Source: Clostridiaceae bacterium BL-3 (GTDB lineage Bacteria; Bacillota; Clostridia; Clostridiales; Clostridiaceae). Taken from it: DNA of 64,000 bases. The stretch lies in the NCBI GenBank assembly GCA_902809985.1, contig CADDXC010000002.1, positions 310,001 through 374,000 of the forward strand. The letters are read 5' to 3'. Below the pieces are notes generated by a model. The model worked only from the letters and a program-made list of their open reading frames with translations. It was not told the origin of the DNA and searched no databases. Numbering within the stretch: position 1 is the stretch's first letter; each line of letters begins with the position of its first letter. Of this stretch, positions 1-8,888 are shown piece by piece. The translations under genes and the position numbers were made by a program.

Positions 1-317
1 TTTTTAAGTTCCAGGGTTTAGGCTGGACAGTGGCGGATCTGGATACTGAGATAGAAGCTGCAAGATTTTTGGTGTATAAGGCAGCTGTGAATAAGGATAA
101 AGGAGTTCCTTATACAGTAGATGCTGCAAGAGCTAAACTGATAGCAGCTACTGTGGCTATGGAAGTTACAACTAAGGTAGTTCAGCTGTTTGGTGGATAT
201 GGATACACTAAAGACTATCCTGTAGAGAGAATGATGAGAGATGCTAAAATAACTGAAATATATGAAGGAACTTCAGAAGTTCAAAAGATGGTTATTTCAG
301 GAAACTTATTTAAATAG
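1..317 (+). CDS. bcd: Butyryl-CoA dehydrogenase, C-terminal part (5' truncated by window edge)
   Basis: The frame is open from base 3 without a start, so the gene begins before the window. The visible 104 residues are the C-terminal helical domain of an acyl-CoA dehydrogenase: [19 protein letters not shown], then [21 protein letters not shown] and [11 protein letters not shown], where the family closes the FAD and dimer contacts. The enzyme reduces crotonyl-CoA to butyryl-CoA, in clostridia as a bifurcating complex with EtfAB. It lies 14 bases before etfB in the same operon as etfA and hbd, which makes a butyryl-CoA rather than another acyl-CoA substrate the best guess. Confidence 0.93.
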   Translation, partial: FKFQGLGWTVADLDTEIEAARFLVYKAAVNKDKGVPYTVDAARAKLIAATVAMEVTTKVVQLFGGYGYTKDYPVERMMRDAKITEIYEGTSEVQKMVISGNLFK

Positions 318-331
318 GGGGGACACTTATA

Positions 332-1111
332 ATGAATATAGTTGTTTGTTTAAAACAGGTACCGGATACCAATGAAGTTAAAATAGATCCTAAAACTGGA
401 ACATTGATAAGAGAAGGTGTTCCATCAATAATAAATCCAGATGATAAAAATGCTCTTGAAGAAGCATTGGTTATTAGAGAAAAAGAGGGGGGAAAAGTTA
501 CAGTAATAAGCATGGGACCTCCTCAGGCAGAAGTTGCATTAAGAGAGGCTCTGGCGATGGGTGCTGATGAGGCCATACTTATATCAGACAGAGCTTTCGC
601 AGGTGCAGATACATGTGCCACTGCCTATGCACTGTCAGGCGCACTTAAAGAATTAGATTACGATGTAATCTTTGCTGGAAGACAGGCTATAGATGGAGAT
701 ACAGCTCAAGTTGGACCTGAAATAGCTGAATTTCTTCAAATACCCCAGGTAACTTATGTAGAAGAAGTTAATGTTGAAGGCGGCAAGTTGAAAGTCAAAA
801 AGGCTTGGGAAGATGGTTATGAAACAGTGACAGTTGGAACCCCAGTGCTTCTTACAGCTATAAAAGAGTTAAATAAGCCAAGATATATGCATATGAAAAA
901 TATATTTAAAATCTTTAAGCAGGATGTAAAAGTATGGCATGCAGATGATATAGATGTAGATAAATCCCTTCTTGGACTTTCGGGTTCTCCGACAAGAGTT
1001 AGAAGATCGGCTACCAAGGAAGCAAAAGGACAAGGAGAAATAGTTAATAAGCCATATAAGGAAGCTGTAACGTATGCACTTTCAAAATTAAAGGAAAAAC
1101 ACTTAATTTAA
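332..1111 (+). CDS. etfB: Electron transfer flavoprotein subunit beta
   Basis: The 259-aa length is normal for EtfB. It starts MNIVVCLKQVPDTNEVKID, the usual N-terminus, and carries the nucleotide-binding segment around GADEAILISDRAFAGADT. The ATG at 332 follows a GGGGGG ribosome site. With EtfA it carries the FAD and nucleotide sites of the Bcd/Etf complex, which in butyrate-forming clostridia couples crotonyl-CoA reduction by NADH to ferredoxin reduction. Position between bcd and etfA supports the bifurcating type; the sequence alone was not tested for bifurcation signatures. Confidence 0.95.
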   Translation: MNIVVCLKQVPDTNEVKIDPKTGTLIREGVPSIINPDDKNALEEALVIREKEGGKVTVISMGPPQAEVALREALAMGADEAILISDRAFAGADTCATAYALSGALKELDYDVIFAGRQAIDGDTAQVGPEIAEFLQIPQVTYVEEVNVEGGKLKVKKAWEDGYETVTVGTPVLLTAIKELNKPRYMHMKNIFKIFKQDVKVWHADDIDVDKSLLGLSGSPTRVRRSATKEAKGQGEIVNKPYKEAVTYALSKLKEKHLI

Positions 1112-1127
1112 TTAGGAGGGATTTATA

Positions 1128-2129
1128 ATGAACATAGCAGACTATAAAGGTGTATGGGTATTTGCAGAGCAAAGAGACGGAAACCTGCAGAAAGTTGCCC
1201 TAGAATTACTTGGAAAAGGCAGAGAGCTGGCAGATAAATTAGGCGTAGAATTGACAGCTGTATTACTTGGCAGCGAAATAGATGATGCAGCTAAGGAGTT
1301 AATTGCTTATGGTGCTGACAAAGTGCTGTATGCGGACAGTCCACTTTTGAAACACTATACTACAGATGCCTATGCTAAAGTTATTTATGATTTAATAAAT
1401 GAGAAAAAACCGGAAGTATTTCTCATAGGTGCAACATTTATGGGAAGAGATTTAGGACCGAGAGTAGCAGCTAGGCTTAGAACAGGACTTACAGCTGATT
1501 GTACAGGACTTGATGTTGATGCAGAGTCGAAAAATCTACTTATGACAAGGCCTGCATTTGGTGGAAATCTTATGGCAACTATAGAGTGTGCTGATCACAG
1601 GCCTCAAATGTCTACTGTGAGACCAGGGGTTTTTGAAAAGCTTGAAAAAGACGAAAGCAGAGCTGTCAAGATAGATAAATTTAAGGCAGATTTAAAAGCT
1701 TCCGATATTAGATTAAAAGTAGATGAAGTAATAAAAATTGCGAAAAACGTAATGGATATAGGAGAAGCAGATGTTATAGTATCCGGAGGAAGAGGACTTG
1801 GAAGTGAAGAGGGATTTAAGGTTCTAAAAGAACTGGCAGATCTTCTAGGTGGAACTATAGCAGGCTCCCGTGCCACTGTTGACAGCGGATGGATAGACAA
1901 GGCATATCAGGTAGGACAGACAGGTAAAACCGTAAGGCCTAAATTGTATATAGCTTGTGGTATATCTGGAGCTATACAGCATTTGGCAGGAATGCAGGAT
2001 AGCGATTTTATTGTGGCCATAAATAAAGATGACAGTGCTCCAATAATGAATGTAGCAGATCTTGGTTTAGTTGGAGATTATAAAAAAATTGTGCCTGAAA
2101 TGGTAGCCCAGATTAAAGCTATAAAATAG
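1128..2129 (+). CDS. etfA: Electron transfer flavoprotein subunit alpha
   Basis: 333 aa. The C-terminal FAD domain is clear: SGGRGLGSEEGF, GSRATVDSGW, QVGQTGKTVRPKLYIACGIS, GAIQHLAGM and INKDDSAPI are the Etf-alpha signature blocks, roughly residues 215-310. It starts 16 bases after etfB behind an AGGAGGG site. It partners EtfB and Bcd in the cytoplasmic butyryl-CoA dehydrogenase complex. Confidence 0.96.
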   Translation: MNIADYKGVWVFAEQRDGNLQKVALELLGKGRELADKLGVELTAVLLGSEIDDAAKELIAYGADKVLYADSPLLKHYTTDAYAKVIYDLINEKKPEVFLIGATFMGRDLGPRVAARLRTGLTADCTGLDVDAESKNLLMTRPAFGGNLMATIECADHRPQMSTVRPGVFEKLEKDESRAVKIDKFKADLKASDIRLKVDEVIKIAKNVMDIGEADVIVSGGRGLGSEEGFKVLKELADLLGGTIAGSRATVDSGWIDKAYQVGQTGKTVRPKLYIACGISGAIQHLAGMQDSDFIVAINKDDSAPIMNVADLGLVGDYKKIVPEMVAQIKAIK

Positions 2130-2185
2130 GAGTTTTGTTATAAAGATAGTATTTAAATTATATTAATTTTAGGGGAGGGATATAC

Positions 2186-3034
2186 GTGAAAAAAGTATGT
2201 GTTCTTGGTGCGGGAACAATGGGCTCAGGAATAGCTCAGGCTTTTGCATCAAAAGGTGTGGAGGTTATAATAAGGGATATAAAGGATGAATTTGTTGAAA
2301 GAGGAATTTCAGGAATAAAAAAGGGATTCCAAAAGAGAATAGCTAAGGGCAAAATTACACAAGCAGATGCTGATGCTATACTTTCTAGAATTAAAGGAAC
2401 AGTTGACCTTAAATTGGCAGCTGATTGCGATTTAGTAGTAGAGGCAGCAGTGGAAAACATGAAAATAAAGAAGCAGATTTTTTCTGAATTGGATGGGATA
2501 TGCAAACCGGAAACTATTTTATCTTCCAATACATCCTCATTGTCTATAACTGAGATAGCATCTGCTACAACTAGGCCTGATAAGGTTATAGGAATGCACT
2601 TTTTTAATCCAGCACCTGTTATGAAATTGATTGAAATAACAAAGGGAATGGCTACATCTCAGGAGACTTTTGATAAAGTTAAAGAAGTTGCCCTTAGTAT
2701 AGGAAAAGATCCTGTAGAAGTATCCGAGGCTCCAGGTTTTATTGTAAATAGAATACTGGTACCTATGATAAATGAAGGTGTAGGCATATTAGCTGAAGGT
2801 ATAGCTTCAGCAGAAGATATAGATAAGGCTATGAAATTAGGTGCAAATCATCCTATGGGACCTTTGGAATTAGGAGATCTTATAGGGTTGGATATTTGTC
2901 TTGCCGTAATGGATGTGCTTTATAAAGAAACTGGAGATTCCAAATACAGGGCTCATCCGCTGCTTAGGAAATATGTAAGAGCTGGATGGCTGGGCAGAAA
3001 AACTGGAAAAGGATTTTATGACTATAAGAAATAG
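2186..3034 (+). CDS. hbd: 3-hydroxybutyryl-CoA dehydrogenase
   Basis: 282 aa, family length. The N-terminal Rossmann motif [14 protein letters not shown] (residues 8-21) binds NAD(P)[14 protein letters not shown] and [16 protein letters not shown] (His catalytic) and the C-terminal [20 protein letters not shown] region follow. It reduces acetoacetyl-CoA to 3-hydroxybutyryl-CoA in the butyrate pathway. The start is GTG at 2186, eight bases after AGGGGAGGG; no ATG fits. It is the last gene of the operon, as in the common crt-bcd-etfBA-hbd order. Confidence 0.96.
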   Translation: MKKVCVLGAGTMGSGIAQAFASKGVEVIIRDIKDEFVERGISGIKKGFQKRIAKGKITQADADAILSRIKGTVDLKLAADCDLVVEAAVENMKIKKQIFSELDGICKPETILSSNTSSLSITEIASATTRPDKVIGMHFFNPAPVMKLIEITKGMATSQETFDKVKEVALSIGKDPVEVSEAPGFIVNRILVPMINEGVGILAEGIASAEDIDKAMKLGANHPMGPLELGDLIGLDICLAVMDVLYKETGDSKYRAHPLLRKYVRAGWLGRKTGKGFYDYKK

Positions 3035-3053
3035 TTATTTAAAAGTTTCATGT

Positions 3054-3088
3054 TTGACATTCCCGATTTAAAAAATCGGGAATGTCAA
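3054..3088. other. Perfect 16-bp hairpin without T-tract after hbd
   Basis: Bases 3054-3069 and 3073-3088 are perfect reverse complements with an AAA loop; the stem contains TTCCCGA/TCGGGAA. No T-run follows on either strand, so it is not a standard intrinsic terminator. It may stabilise the 3' end of the butyrate-operon mRNA or be a protein site. Confidence 0.7.
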
Positions 3089-3169
3089 GAGCAGCGTTAT
3101 GATTATATAAGTTTTTCTAGAGTTCAGTAAGCAAACTCTATCTGAATCTTAGAATCACTTAATTTGAAG

Positions 3170-3224
3170 AAGATCATTAAACCATTTTATAAGAGATTAT
3201 GAATTTGATTTAATGATCTTTTTT
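3170..3224 (+). terminator. Intrinsic terminator of the butyrate operon
   Basis: A 12-bp perfect stem (AAGATCATTAAA at 3170-3181 with TTTAATGATCTT at 3209-3220) and a long 27-base loop end in a T-run. Probably the real end of the bcd-etf-hbd transcript. Confidence 0.65.
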
Positions 3225-3313
3225 GCTAATTCACAGATTGTGCACTTTTTGCAATTATATGATATAATTATAAAGGATTATTATATGTCAGATAAATATA
3301 AACGAGAGGGGAG

Positions 3314-3364
3314 TTGAAACTGCCAGAATCAGAGGTGTATCCGGTATATTTGGATTACATTTGA
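3314..3364 (+). CDS. Possible 16-codon leader ORF upstream of nfn
   Basis: TTG at 3314 stands right after a strong AGAGGGGAG site and opens a frame reading MKLPESEVYPVYLDYI before TGA at 3362. The nfn ATG follows 13 bases later behind a weak GGTGG, so translation of the leader could feed nfn by coupling. Nothing but the ribosome site and spacing supports it; it may also be chance. Confidence 0.35.
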   Translation: MKLPESEVYPVYLDYI

Positions 3365-3377
3365 TTGGTGGAATAAT

Positions 3378-5651
3378 ATGTACAAAATAGTAAGAAAAGA
3401 AGAATTGGCACCCAATATATTTTTAATGGATATAGAAGCACCGAGAGTTGCAAAATCCTGTCTGCCTGGTCAATTTATCATAGTAAAAATAGATGAGAAA
3501 GGTGAAAGAATACCTTTAACTATATGTGACTATGATTCTGAAAAAGGCACAGTTACAATAGTATTTCAGACATTGGGGGATTCAACTAAAAGGATGGCTG
3601 AGTACAGGGTAGGCGAATATTTTGAAGATTTTGTTGGGCCATTGGGACAACATTCTGATTTTGTAAATGAAAGTATGGAGGAACTCAAAAAGAAGAACAT
3701 AATATTTGTAGCAGGAGGAGTTGGCACTGCCCCGGTTTATCCCCAGGTAAAATGGCTTCATAGCCACGGAATAGATGCAGATGTCATAGTGGGGTGTAAA
3801 TCTAAAAACTATCTACTTTTTGAAGAAGAGCTGAAACCGATTTGCGATAACCTTTATATAGCTACTGATGATGGAAGTTATGGGTACAAAGGATTTGTTA
3901 CAGATCTTCTGAAAGAGCTTATTGATAAGAAGACTAAGGACTACAATTATGTAGTCGCTATAGGACCAATGATAATGATGAAGTTTATAGCACAGCTTAC
4001 TAAAAAATACGCGATTAAAACTATAGTGAGTTTGAATCCTATAATGGTAGATGGTACTGGAATGTGTGGAGCCTGCAGGGTTACTGTAGGAGGAAAAGTA
4101 AAATTTGCCTGTGTGGATGGACCCGAATTTGACGGCCATCTTGTAAATTTTGATGAAGCTATGAGAAGGCAGGCTATGTATAAGACTGAAGAGGGAAAAA
4201 AGATATTGAAGAAAGAAGAGGGAGATACATTCGACAGAAAGGGCTGTGAATGTAGAGCAGAGGAAAAACTTAATAGGATGAAGAGAGTCCCAATAAGGGA
4301 ACAGGATCCTAAAGTGAGAGCCACTAATTTTGATGAGGTATGTCTTGGCTACACTGAGGAAGAAGCTGTAAAAGAAGCGTCCAGATGCCTAAACTGTAAA
4401 AAACCTATGTGTGTAACTCAATGTCCTGTTTCCATAAGCATACCTAAGTTTATAGAACAGGTTAAGAATAAAAATTTTGAAAAGGCTGCTAGGATAATAG
4501 CTGAATCCAGTGCACTTCCGGCAGTTTGTGGAAGAGTCTGTCCTCAGGAAACCCAGTGTGAAGGTAAATGTGTACTTGGAATAAAGGGAGATGCTATTGC
4601 CATAGGGAAGTTGGAAAGGTTTGTGGCAGACTGGTCCAGGGAAAATGACATTGATTTGTCCAAGACTTTACCTAAAAACGGTAAAAAAGTGGCTGTAATA
4701 GGCAGTGGTCCTTCAGGGCTTACCTGTGCGGGAGATTTGGCAAAGCTTGGGTATGATGTTACTATATTTGAAGCATTACATAAGGCCGGAGGGGTTTTAG
4801 TATATGGAATTCCTGAGTTCAGGCTTCCGAAAGATAAGGTAGTGCAGCATGAAGTGGAGAATGTAAAAAAATTAGGTGTTAAGATAGAGACAGATACAAT
4901 AGTTGGCAGAACTATAACTATTGATGATCTCGTAGAAAAGGAAGGCTTCCAGGCAGTATTTATAGGTTCGGGAGCAGGACTTCCGAGGTTTATGGGAATA
5001 CCTGGAGAGAATTTAAATGGGGTATTCTCGGCCAATGAGTTTCTTACAAGAAGCAATCTCATGCAGGCATTTAAAAAGGACTATGATACGCCTATAAAGG
5101 TTGGCAAGAAAGTTGCTGTAGTGGGCGGAGGAAATGTGGCAATGGATTCCGCAAGGACAGCACTTAGACTTGGGGCAGAAGTATATATAGTGTACAGAAG
5201 ATCCCGTTCAGAATTACCGGCAAGGGCAGAAGAAGTCCATCATGCTGAGGAAGAGGGAATAAAATTTAATCTCTTGACTAATCCTGTAGAAATATTAGGA
5301 GATGAAAAGGGATGGGTTAAAGGAATGAAATGTGTAAAGATGAAATTAGGTGAACCAGATGAATCTGGCAGAAGAAGGCCTATTAAAATAGAGGGTTCAG
5401 AGTTTGATTTGGATGTAGATACGGTGATCATGGCACTGGGAACTTCACCGAATCCACTTATAGCTTCTACAACAAAGGGACTTGAAATGAACAAACGCGG
5501 GTGCCTGGTGGTGCAAGAAGATACTGGACTCACTACAAGGGAAGGAATATATGCAGGAGGAGATGCAGTTACTGGAGCTGCCACGGTAATACTTGCCATG
5601 GGAGCAGGTAAAAAGGCAGCAAAGGCTATAGATGAATACCTGAAGAAATGA
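3378..5651 (+). CDS. nfnAB: Fused NfnAB: NADH-dependent reduced ferredoxin:NADP+ oxidoreductase
   Basis: 757 aa joining both Nfn subunits. Residues about 1-285 are NfnA: a ferredoxin-reductase fold with FAD motif IPLTICDYD, nucleotide motif GGVGTAPVYPQ and a [2Fe-2S] site CGACRV near residue 224. Residues about 295-757 are NfnB, related to the glutamate synthase small chain: [4Fe-4S] motifs CLNCKKPMCVTQCP and CGRVCPQETQCEGKC, then two dinucleotide folds (GSGPSGLTCAGDLA and GGGNVAMDSARTALR) and the closing GDAVTGAATV. The enzyme balances NADH, NADPH and reduced ferredoxin by flavin bifurcation in the cytoplasm. Many species encode two genes; here there is no break between the halves. ATG at 3378 has a weak GGTGG site. 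Confidence 0.93.
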   Translation: MYKIVRKEELAPNIFLMDIEAPRVAKSCLPGQFIIVKIDEKGERIPLTICDYDSEKGTVTIVFQTLGDSTKRMAEYRVGEYFEDFVGPLGQHSDFVNESMEELKKKNIIFVAGGVGTAPVYPQVKWLHSHGIDADVIVGCKSKNYLLFEEELKPICDNLYIATDDGSYGYKGFVTDLLKELIDKKTKDYNYVVAIGPMIMMKFIAQLTKKYAIKTIVSLNPIMVDGTGMCGACRVTVGGKVKFACVDGPEFDGHLVNFDEAMRRQAMYKTEEGKKILKKEEGDTFDRKGCECRAEEKLNRMKRVPIREQDPKVRATNFDEVCLGYTEEEAVKEASRCLNCKKPMCVTQCPVSISIPKFIEQVKNKNFEKAARIIAESSALPAVCGRVCPQETQCEGKCVLGIKGDAIAIGKLERFVADWSRENDIDLSKTLPKNGKKVAVIGSGPSGLTCAGDLAKLGYDVTIFEALHKAGGVLVYGIPEFRLPKDKVVQHEVENVKKLGVKIETDTIVGRTITIDDLVEKEGFQAVFIGSGAGLPRFMGIPGENLNGVFSANEFLTRSNLMQAFKKDYDTPIKVGKKVAVVGGGNVAMDSARTALRLGAEVYIVYRRSRSELPARAEEVHHAEEEGIKFNLLTNPVEILGDEKGWVKGMKCVKMKLGEPDESGRRRPIKIEGSEFDLDVDTVIMALGTSPNPLIASTTKGLEMNKRGCLVVQEDTGLTTREGIYAGGDAVTGAATVILAMGAGKKAAKAIDEYLKK

Positions 5652-5656
5652 TTGGG

Positions 5657-5690
5657 AAAACTGTACTGGAATATTCTGGTGCAGTTTTTT
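5657..5690 (+). terminator. Terminator after nfn
   Basis: A stem of about 14-16 pairs (AAAACTG.. with ..CAGTTTT, some G-T pairs) centred on AATATT is followed by a T-run. It separates nfn from the glycosylase gene. Confidence 0.85.
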
Positions 5691-5728
5691 ACGATAATTT
5701 TTAACTCTACTGTTAAAGGAGTACGTGT

Positions 5729-6637
5729 ATGGATTTTAATTATATAGAAAATTTTGAAGGTGGAATTGTAATAAAAGATGTAAGAAATTTTGAATTGCCC
5801 CATATATTTGATTGCGGGCAGTGTTTTAGATGGAATAAAAGGGAAAATGGAAATTATATAGGAGTAGCTTTTGGAAAGGTTATTGAGGTGGAAAAAAGAG
5901 ACAGAGATGTACTGCTTTACAATGCATCTCAAAGGGACTTTAAAGAAATATGGGCAGACTATTTTGACCTGTATAGGGATTATGGTGAAATAAAAAATAT
6001 TCTCAGTGAAGATCCAATTTTAAAAAAAGCCGTGGAGTTTGGAAATGGAATAAGGCTGTTGAAACAGGATCCCTTTGAACTGATTGTTTCATTTATAATA
6101 TCTGCTAACAATAGAATACCTATGATAAAAAGGGCACTGAAAAATATAAGCCAAAAGTGGGGAGAACCGCTGGAATATAATGGGGAAATATTTTATGCCT
6201 TTCCTAAAATAGAAAGATTAAAGGATGCTACTATGGAAGAACTTGCAGACTGTGGTACTGGCTTCAGAAATAAATATATTGTGGATACTGTGCGGAAAAT
6301 TTATGATAATGGCACTGAGAATCAACAGAATTATGATGAATCCTATGATATTAACTGGATTAAGATGCAAAAAGATGAAGTTTGCCATAAAGAGCTGCAA
6401 AAATTTATGGGTATAGGGCCAAAAGTGGCGGATTGTATTATGCTTTTTTCCATGCAGAAGTATTCTGCATTTCCTGTAGATGTATGGGTTAAGAGAGCTA
6501 TGAATCACTTTTATCTGGCACCGGATGTATCCTTGAGAAAAACAAGAGACTTTGGAATAGATAAATTTGGTCAGTTGTCAGGATTTGCCCAGCAGTATCT
6601 TTTCTATTATGCAAGAGAAAACAAGATAAAAATATAG
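5729..6637 (+). CDS. ogg: 8-oxoguanine DNA glycosylase (OGG1 type)
   Basis: 302 aa. The N-terminal OGG domain has CGQCFRW (residues 29-35); the helix-hairpin-helix core has FMGIGPKVADCI with the catalytic lysine K232 and PVDVWVKR with the catalytic aspartate D251, matching the K/D pair of OGG1. It removes oxidised guanine and nicks the strand through its lyase activity. ATG at 5729 follows AAAGGAG. Monocistronic or transcribed with the next small gene. Confidence 0.92.
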   Translation: MDFNYIENFEGGIVIKDVRNFELPHIFDCGQCFRWNKRENGNYIGVAFGKVIEVEKRDRDVLLYNASQRDFKEIWADYFDLYRDYGEIKNILSEDPILKKAVEFGNGIRLLKQDPFELIVSFIISANNRIPMIKRALKNISQKWGEPLEYNGEIFYAFPKIERLKDATMEELADCGTGFRNKYIVDTVRKIYDNGTENQQNYDESYDINWIKMQKDEVCHKELQKFMGIGPKVADCIMLFSMQKYSAFPVDVWVKRAMNHFYLAPDVSLRKTRDFGIDKFGQLSGFAQQYLFYYARENKIKI

Positions 6638-6657
6638 ATGTCAGGAGAAAAAGAGAA

Positions 6658-6918
6658 TTGAAGGATGTATTAAAATACGTGCCTGGATTTAGAACGGGTG
6701 AAAAATTTAAGATGATAATTGCCTCAGCCTATTATATAACTTGTTCCATAGCCATTATACCTAATTGGGGAGTATTTTTGCTTTTTTTTGCAGCACCTTT
6801 TGTACTATTTCATGGCATGGATGCGTTTAAAAATAAATCCAAAAAATCTGCTGTAATTTGTCTGATAGCTTTTATAGTCATGTGTTTTGGAAGAGCTATT
6901 GTATTATTAAAAAAGTGA
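6658..6918 (+). CDS. Small membrane protein, unknown function
   Basis: 86 aa, TTG start at 6658 with CAGGAG upstream. Three hydrophobic stretches (about residues 20-35, 38-52 and 64-84) separated by a lysine-rich loop (FKNKSKKS) predict a small integral membrane protein. It lies 20 bases after the glycosylase stop and ahead of a terminator. No family recognised. Confidence 0.7.
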   Translation: MKDVLKYVPGFRTGEKFKMIIASAYYITCSIAIIPNWGVFLLFFAAPFVLFHGMDAFKNKSKKSAVICLIAFIVMCFGRAIVLLKK

Positions 6919-6941
6919 TGTAAATAAAGTATAGATTAAAT

Positions 6942-6989
6942 AAAAAGTGCTGTAGAATTGCTTTTAGAACATTTTACAGCACTTTTTTT
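6942..6989 (+). terminator. Terminator after the small membrane gene
   Basis: Perfect stem AAAAAGTGCTGTA / TACAGCACTTTTT with a 20-base loop and T-run. Confidence 0.9.
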
Positions 6990-7198
6990 ATATTTTCTAT
7001 TAATAGCAAATTATACTGTACTACTATTTTAAATTAAACTGATAAGCTTTGACTAAGAAGTTATTATGTTGTAAACTGTTGGTAAATAAAGAATAGAAAA
7101 ATATTTTTTAATTTTATAAAATCTGTTACATTTAAAACTATAATCTGTTATAATTTAAATGAAAAATATATTATCAGATGTTATGGAGGAGGATTAGG

Positions 7199-8689
7199 AT
7201 GTTGAATTTTGAAACTCCATTGAAAAAACTGAAATTTTTAGTATTAAGAGAAGCAGCTTCTTTGGCTAAAGAAAATAAATTAAAAAGGGAAGAACTAGAA
7301 AAGATACCTTACAGGATAATTCAAAATGAGAATAAAGCGGAGTATAGGTGCTGTGTATATAAAGAAAGAGCAGTTGTATATGAGAGGGCTTTATTGGCAT
7401 CTGGTTTTATACCTACTGATAATACTACATTGGATTTGAAAAAAATTGTAGATAAAGATCATATGATGTATGTACTTTCAGCTGCCTGTGATAGATGCCC
7501 AATATATAAATATAGTGTTACGGAAGCTTGCAGGGGATGTATACAGCATAAATGTATGGAGGTATGCCCTGCAAATGCTATAACTAGAATTGATGGAAGA
7601 TCACACATAGATCATGATGTATGTAAAGAATGCGGTATGTGTAAAAAAGTATGCCCTTATAATGCTATAGCAGAAGTTATGAGACCTTGTAAAAGATCCT
7701 GTCCTACTGGAGCATTGGAAATAAATTCAGATAGTAAAAAGGCAATGATAGATAAGAAAAATTGTATTAACTGTGGTGCCTGTATGGCTGCATGTCCCTT
7801 TGGAGCTGTATCGGATAGAAGCTATATCACTGAAGTTACAAGTGCTTTATGTAAGAAAAAGGATATGTATGCTGTGGTAGCTCCTGCCATAACGGGACAG
7901 TTTGGACCTAAAGTTACAGTAGGACAAGTTAAAGATGCTTTTAAAAAGATTGGGTTTAAAGAAGTGGTGGAAGCAGCTTGTGGTGCAGATGCAGTTACTG
8001 TAAATGAATCCAGTGAATTTGCAGAGAGAATGAATTCTGGAGATGAATATATGACAAATTCCTGCTGCCCGGGATTTATAGGCTATATTGAAACTAAATT
8101 TCCAAGTGAAGTTTCTAAAATATCCGGTACTGTTTCACCTATGGTTGCTGCCGCTAGAATGATAAAAAAAGAAGATAAAAATGCAGTTGTAGTCTTTATA
8201 GGACCTTGTACTGCTAAGAAAAGTGAAATAAATAGAGAATCTGTAAGAGATGCAGTGGATTATGTTTTGACATTTGAGGAAATATCCGCACTTATGAGTG
8301 CGTTTAATATACGTCCTGAAGATTGTGAGAATTTGCCTGTAGAGGATGCTTCTCTTTATGGAAGGGGTTTCGCCCAGGAAGGAGGGCTTACAGCTGCTAT
8401 AGAAAATTGTATAGATGTTAGAAAGGATAAAGTTGTGTTTAAACCTGTAAAGGTAAGTGGAAAAGATGATATAAAGAAGACTATGGCTATGGCCAGAACA
8501 AAAAGACTTCAGGGAAATTTTATAGAGGGAATGATGTGTCAGGGAGGATGTATTGGAGGACCCGGGACAATGATTGGGATCATGAAATCCAGGCCTCAAT
8601 TGATTAAATTTAGTAAGCAGTCTACTAAAAAATCTGTACTTTCCAATGAAAATTTAAAAAAATTTGAAAAAGTGAATTTGAATAGATGA
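7199..8689 (+). CDS. [FeFe] hydrogenase-like protein with ferredoxin domain
   Basis: 496 aa from ATG 7199, six bases after GGAGGAGG; an upstream in-frame ATG at 7178 has no such site. Residues 97-205 hold many cluster cysteines: CDRCP, CRGC, CMEVCP, CKECGMCKKVCP, CKRSCP and CINCGACMAACP. The H-cluster domain has the three loops as TNSCCPGF (286-293), GPCTAKKSE (335-343) and MMCQGGCIGGPG (445-456), keeping the four cluster cysteines. The loops differ from the standard TSCCPxW and MPCxxKxxE and look like the group B type (such as CpIII). It probably oxidises or produces H2 with ferredoxin, or acts as a sensor. Standing alone and soluble; no maturation genes nearby. Confidence 0.88.
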   Translation: MLNFETPLKKLKFLVLREAASLAKENKLKREELEKIPYRIIQNENKAEYRCCVYKERAVVYERALLASGFIPTDNTTLDLKKIVDKDHMMYVLSAACDRCPIYKYSVTEACRGCIQHKCMEVCPANAITRIDGRSHIDHDVCKECGMCKKVCPYNAIAEVMRPCKRSCPTGALEINSDSKKAMIDKKNCINCGACMAACPFGAVSDRSYITEVTSALCKKKDMYAVVAPAITGQFGPKVTVGQVKDAFKKIGFKEVVEAACGADAVTVNESSEFAERMNSGDEYMTNSCCPGFIGYIETKFPSEVSKISGTVSPMVAAARMIKKEDKNAVVVFIGPCTAKKSEINRESVRDAVDYVLTFEEISALMSAFNIRPEDCENLPVEDASLYGRGFAQEGGLTAAIENCIDVRKDKVVFKPVKVSGKDDIKKTMAMARTKRLQGNFIEGMMCQGGCIGGPGTMIGIMKSRPQLIKFSKQSTKKSVLSNENLKKFEKVNLNR

Positions 8690-8693
8690 TTTA

Positions 8694-8740
8694 AAAAAAG
8701 TATGCTGATGATTTGTTTAGAATTATCAGCATACTTTTTT
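8694..8740 (+). terminator. Terminator after the hydrogenase gene
   Basis: Stem AAAAAAGTATGCTGAT / ATCAGCATACTTTTTT, 15-base loop, ending in T. Confidence 0.92.
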
Positions 8741-8888
8741 AAAAAATTTAATTAAAATTTAATGTGGTTATGGTGATCATTTATGATAGAATTTTTATAG
8801 AGCGTATTTTGTATTGTTAAGGTATATGAGTAAATTAACTGGACATAATTAATATTAAAATGCAGTAATATTTTCAGGGTGGTTAAGA

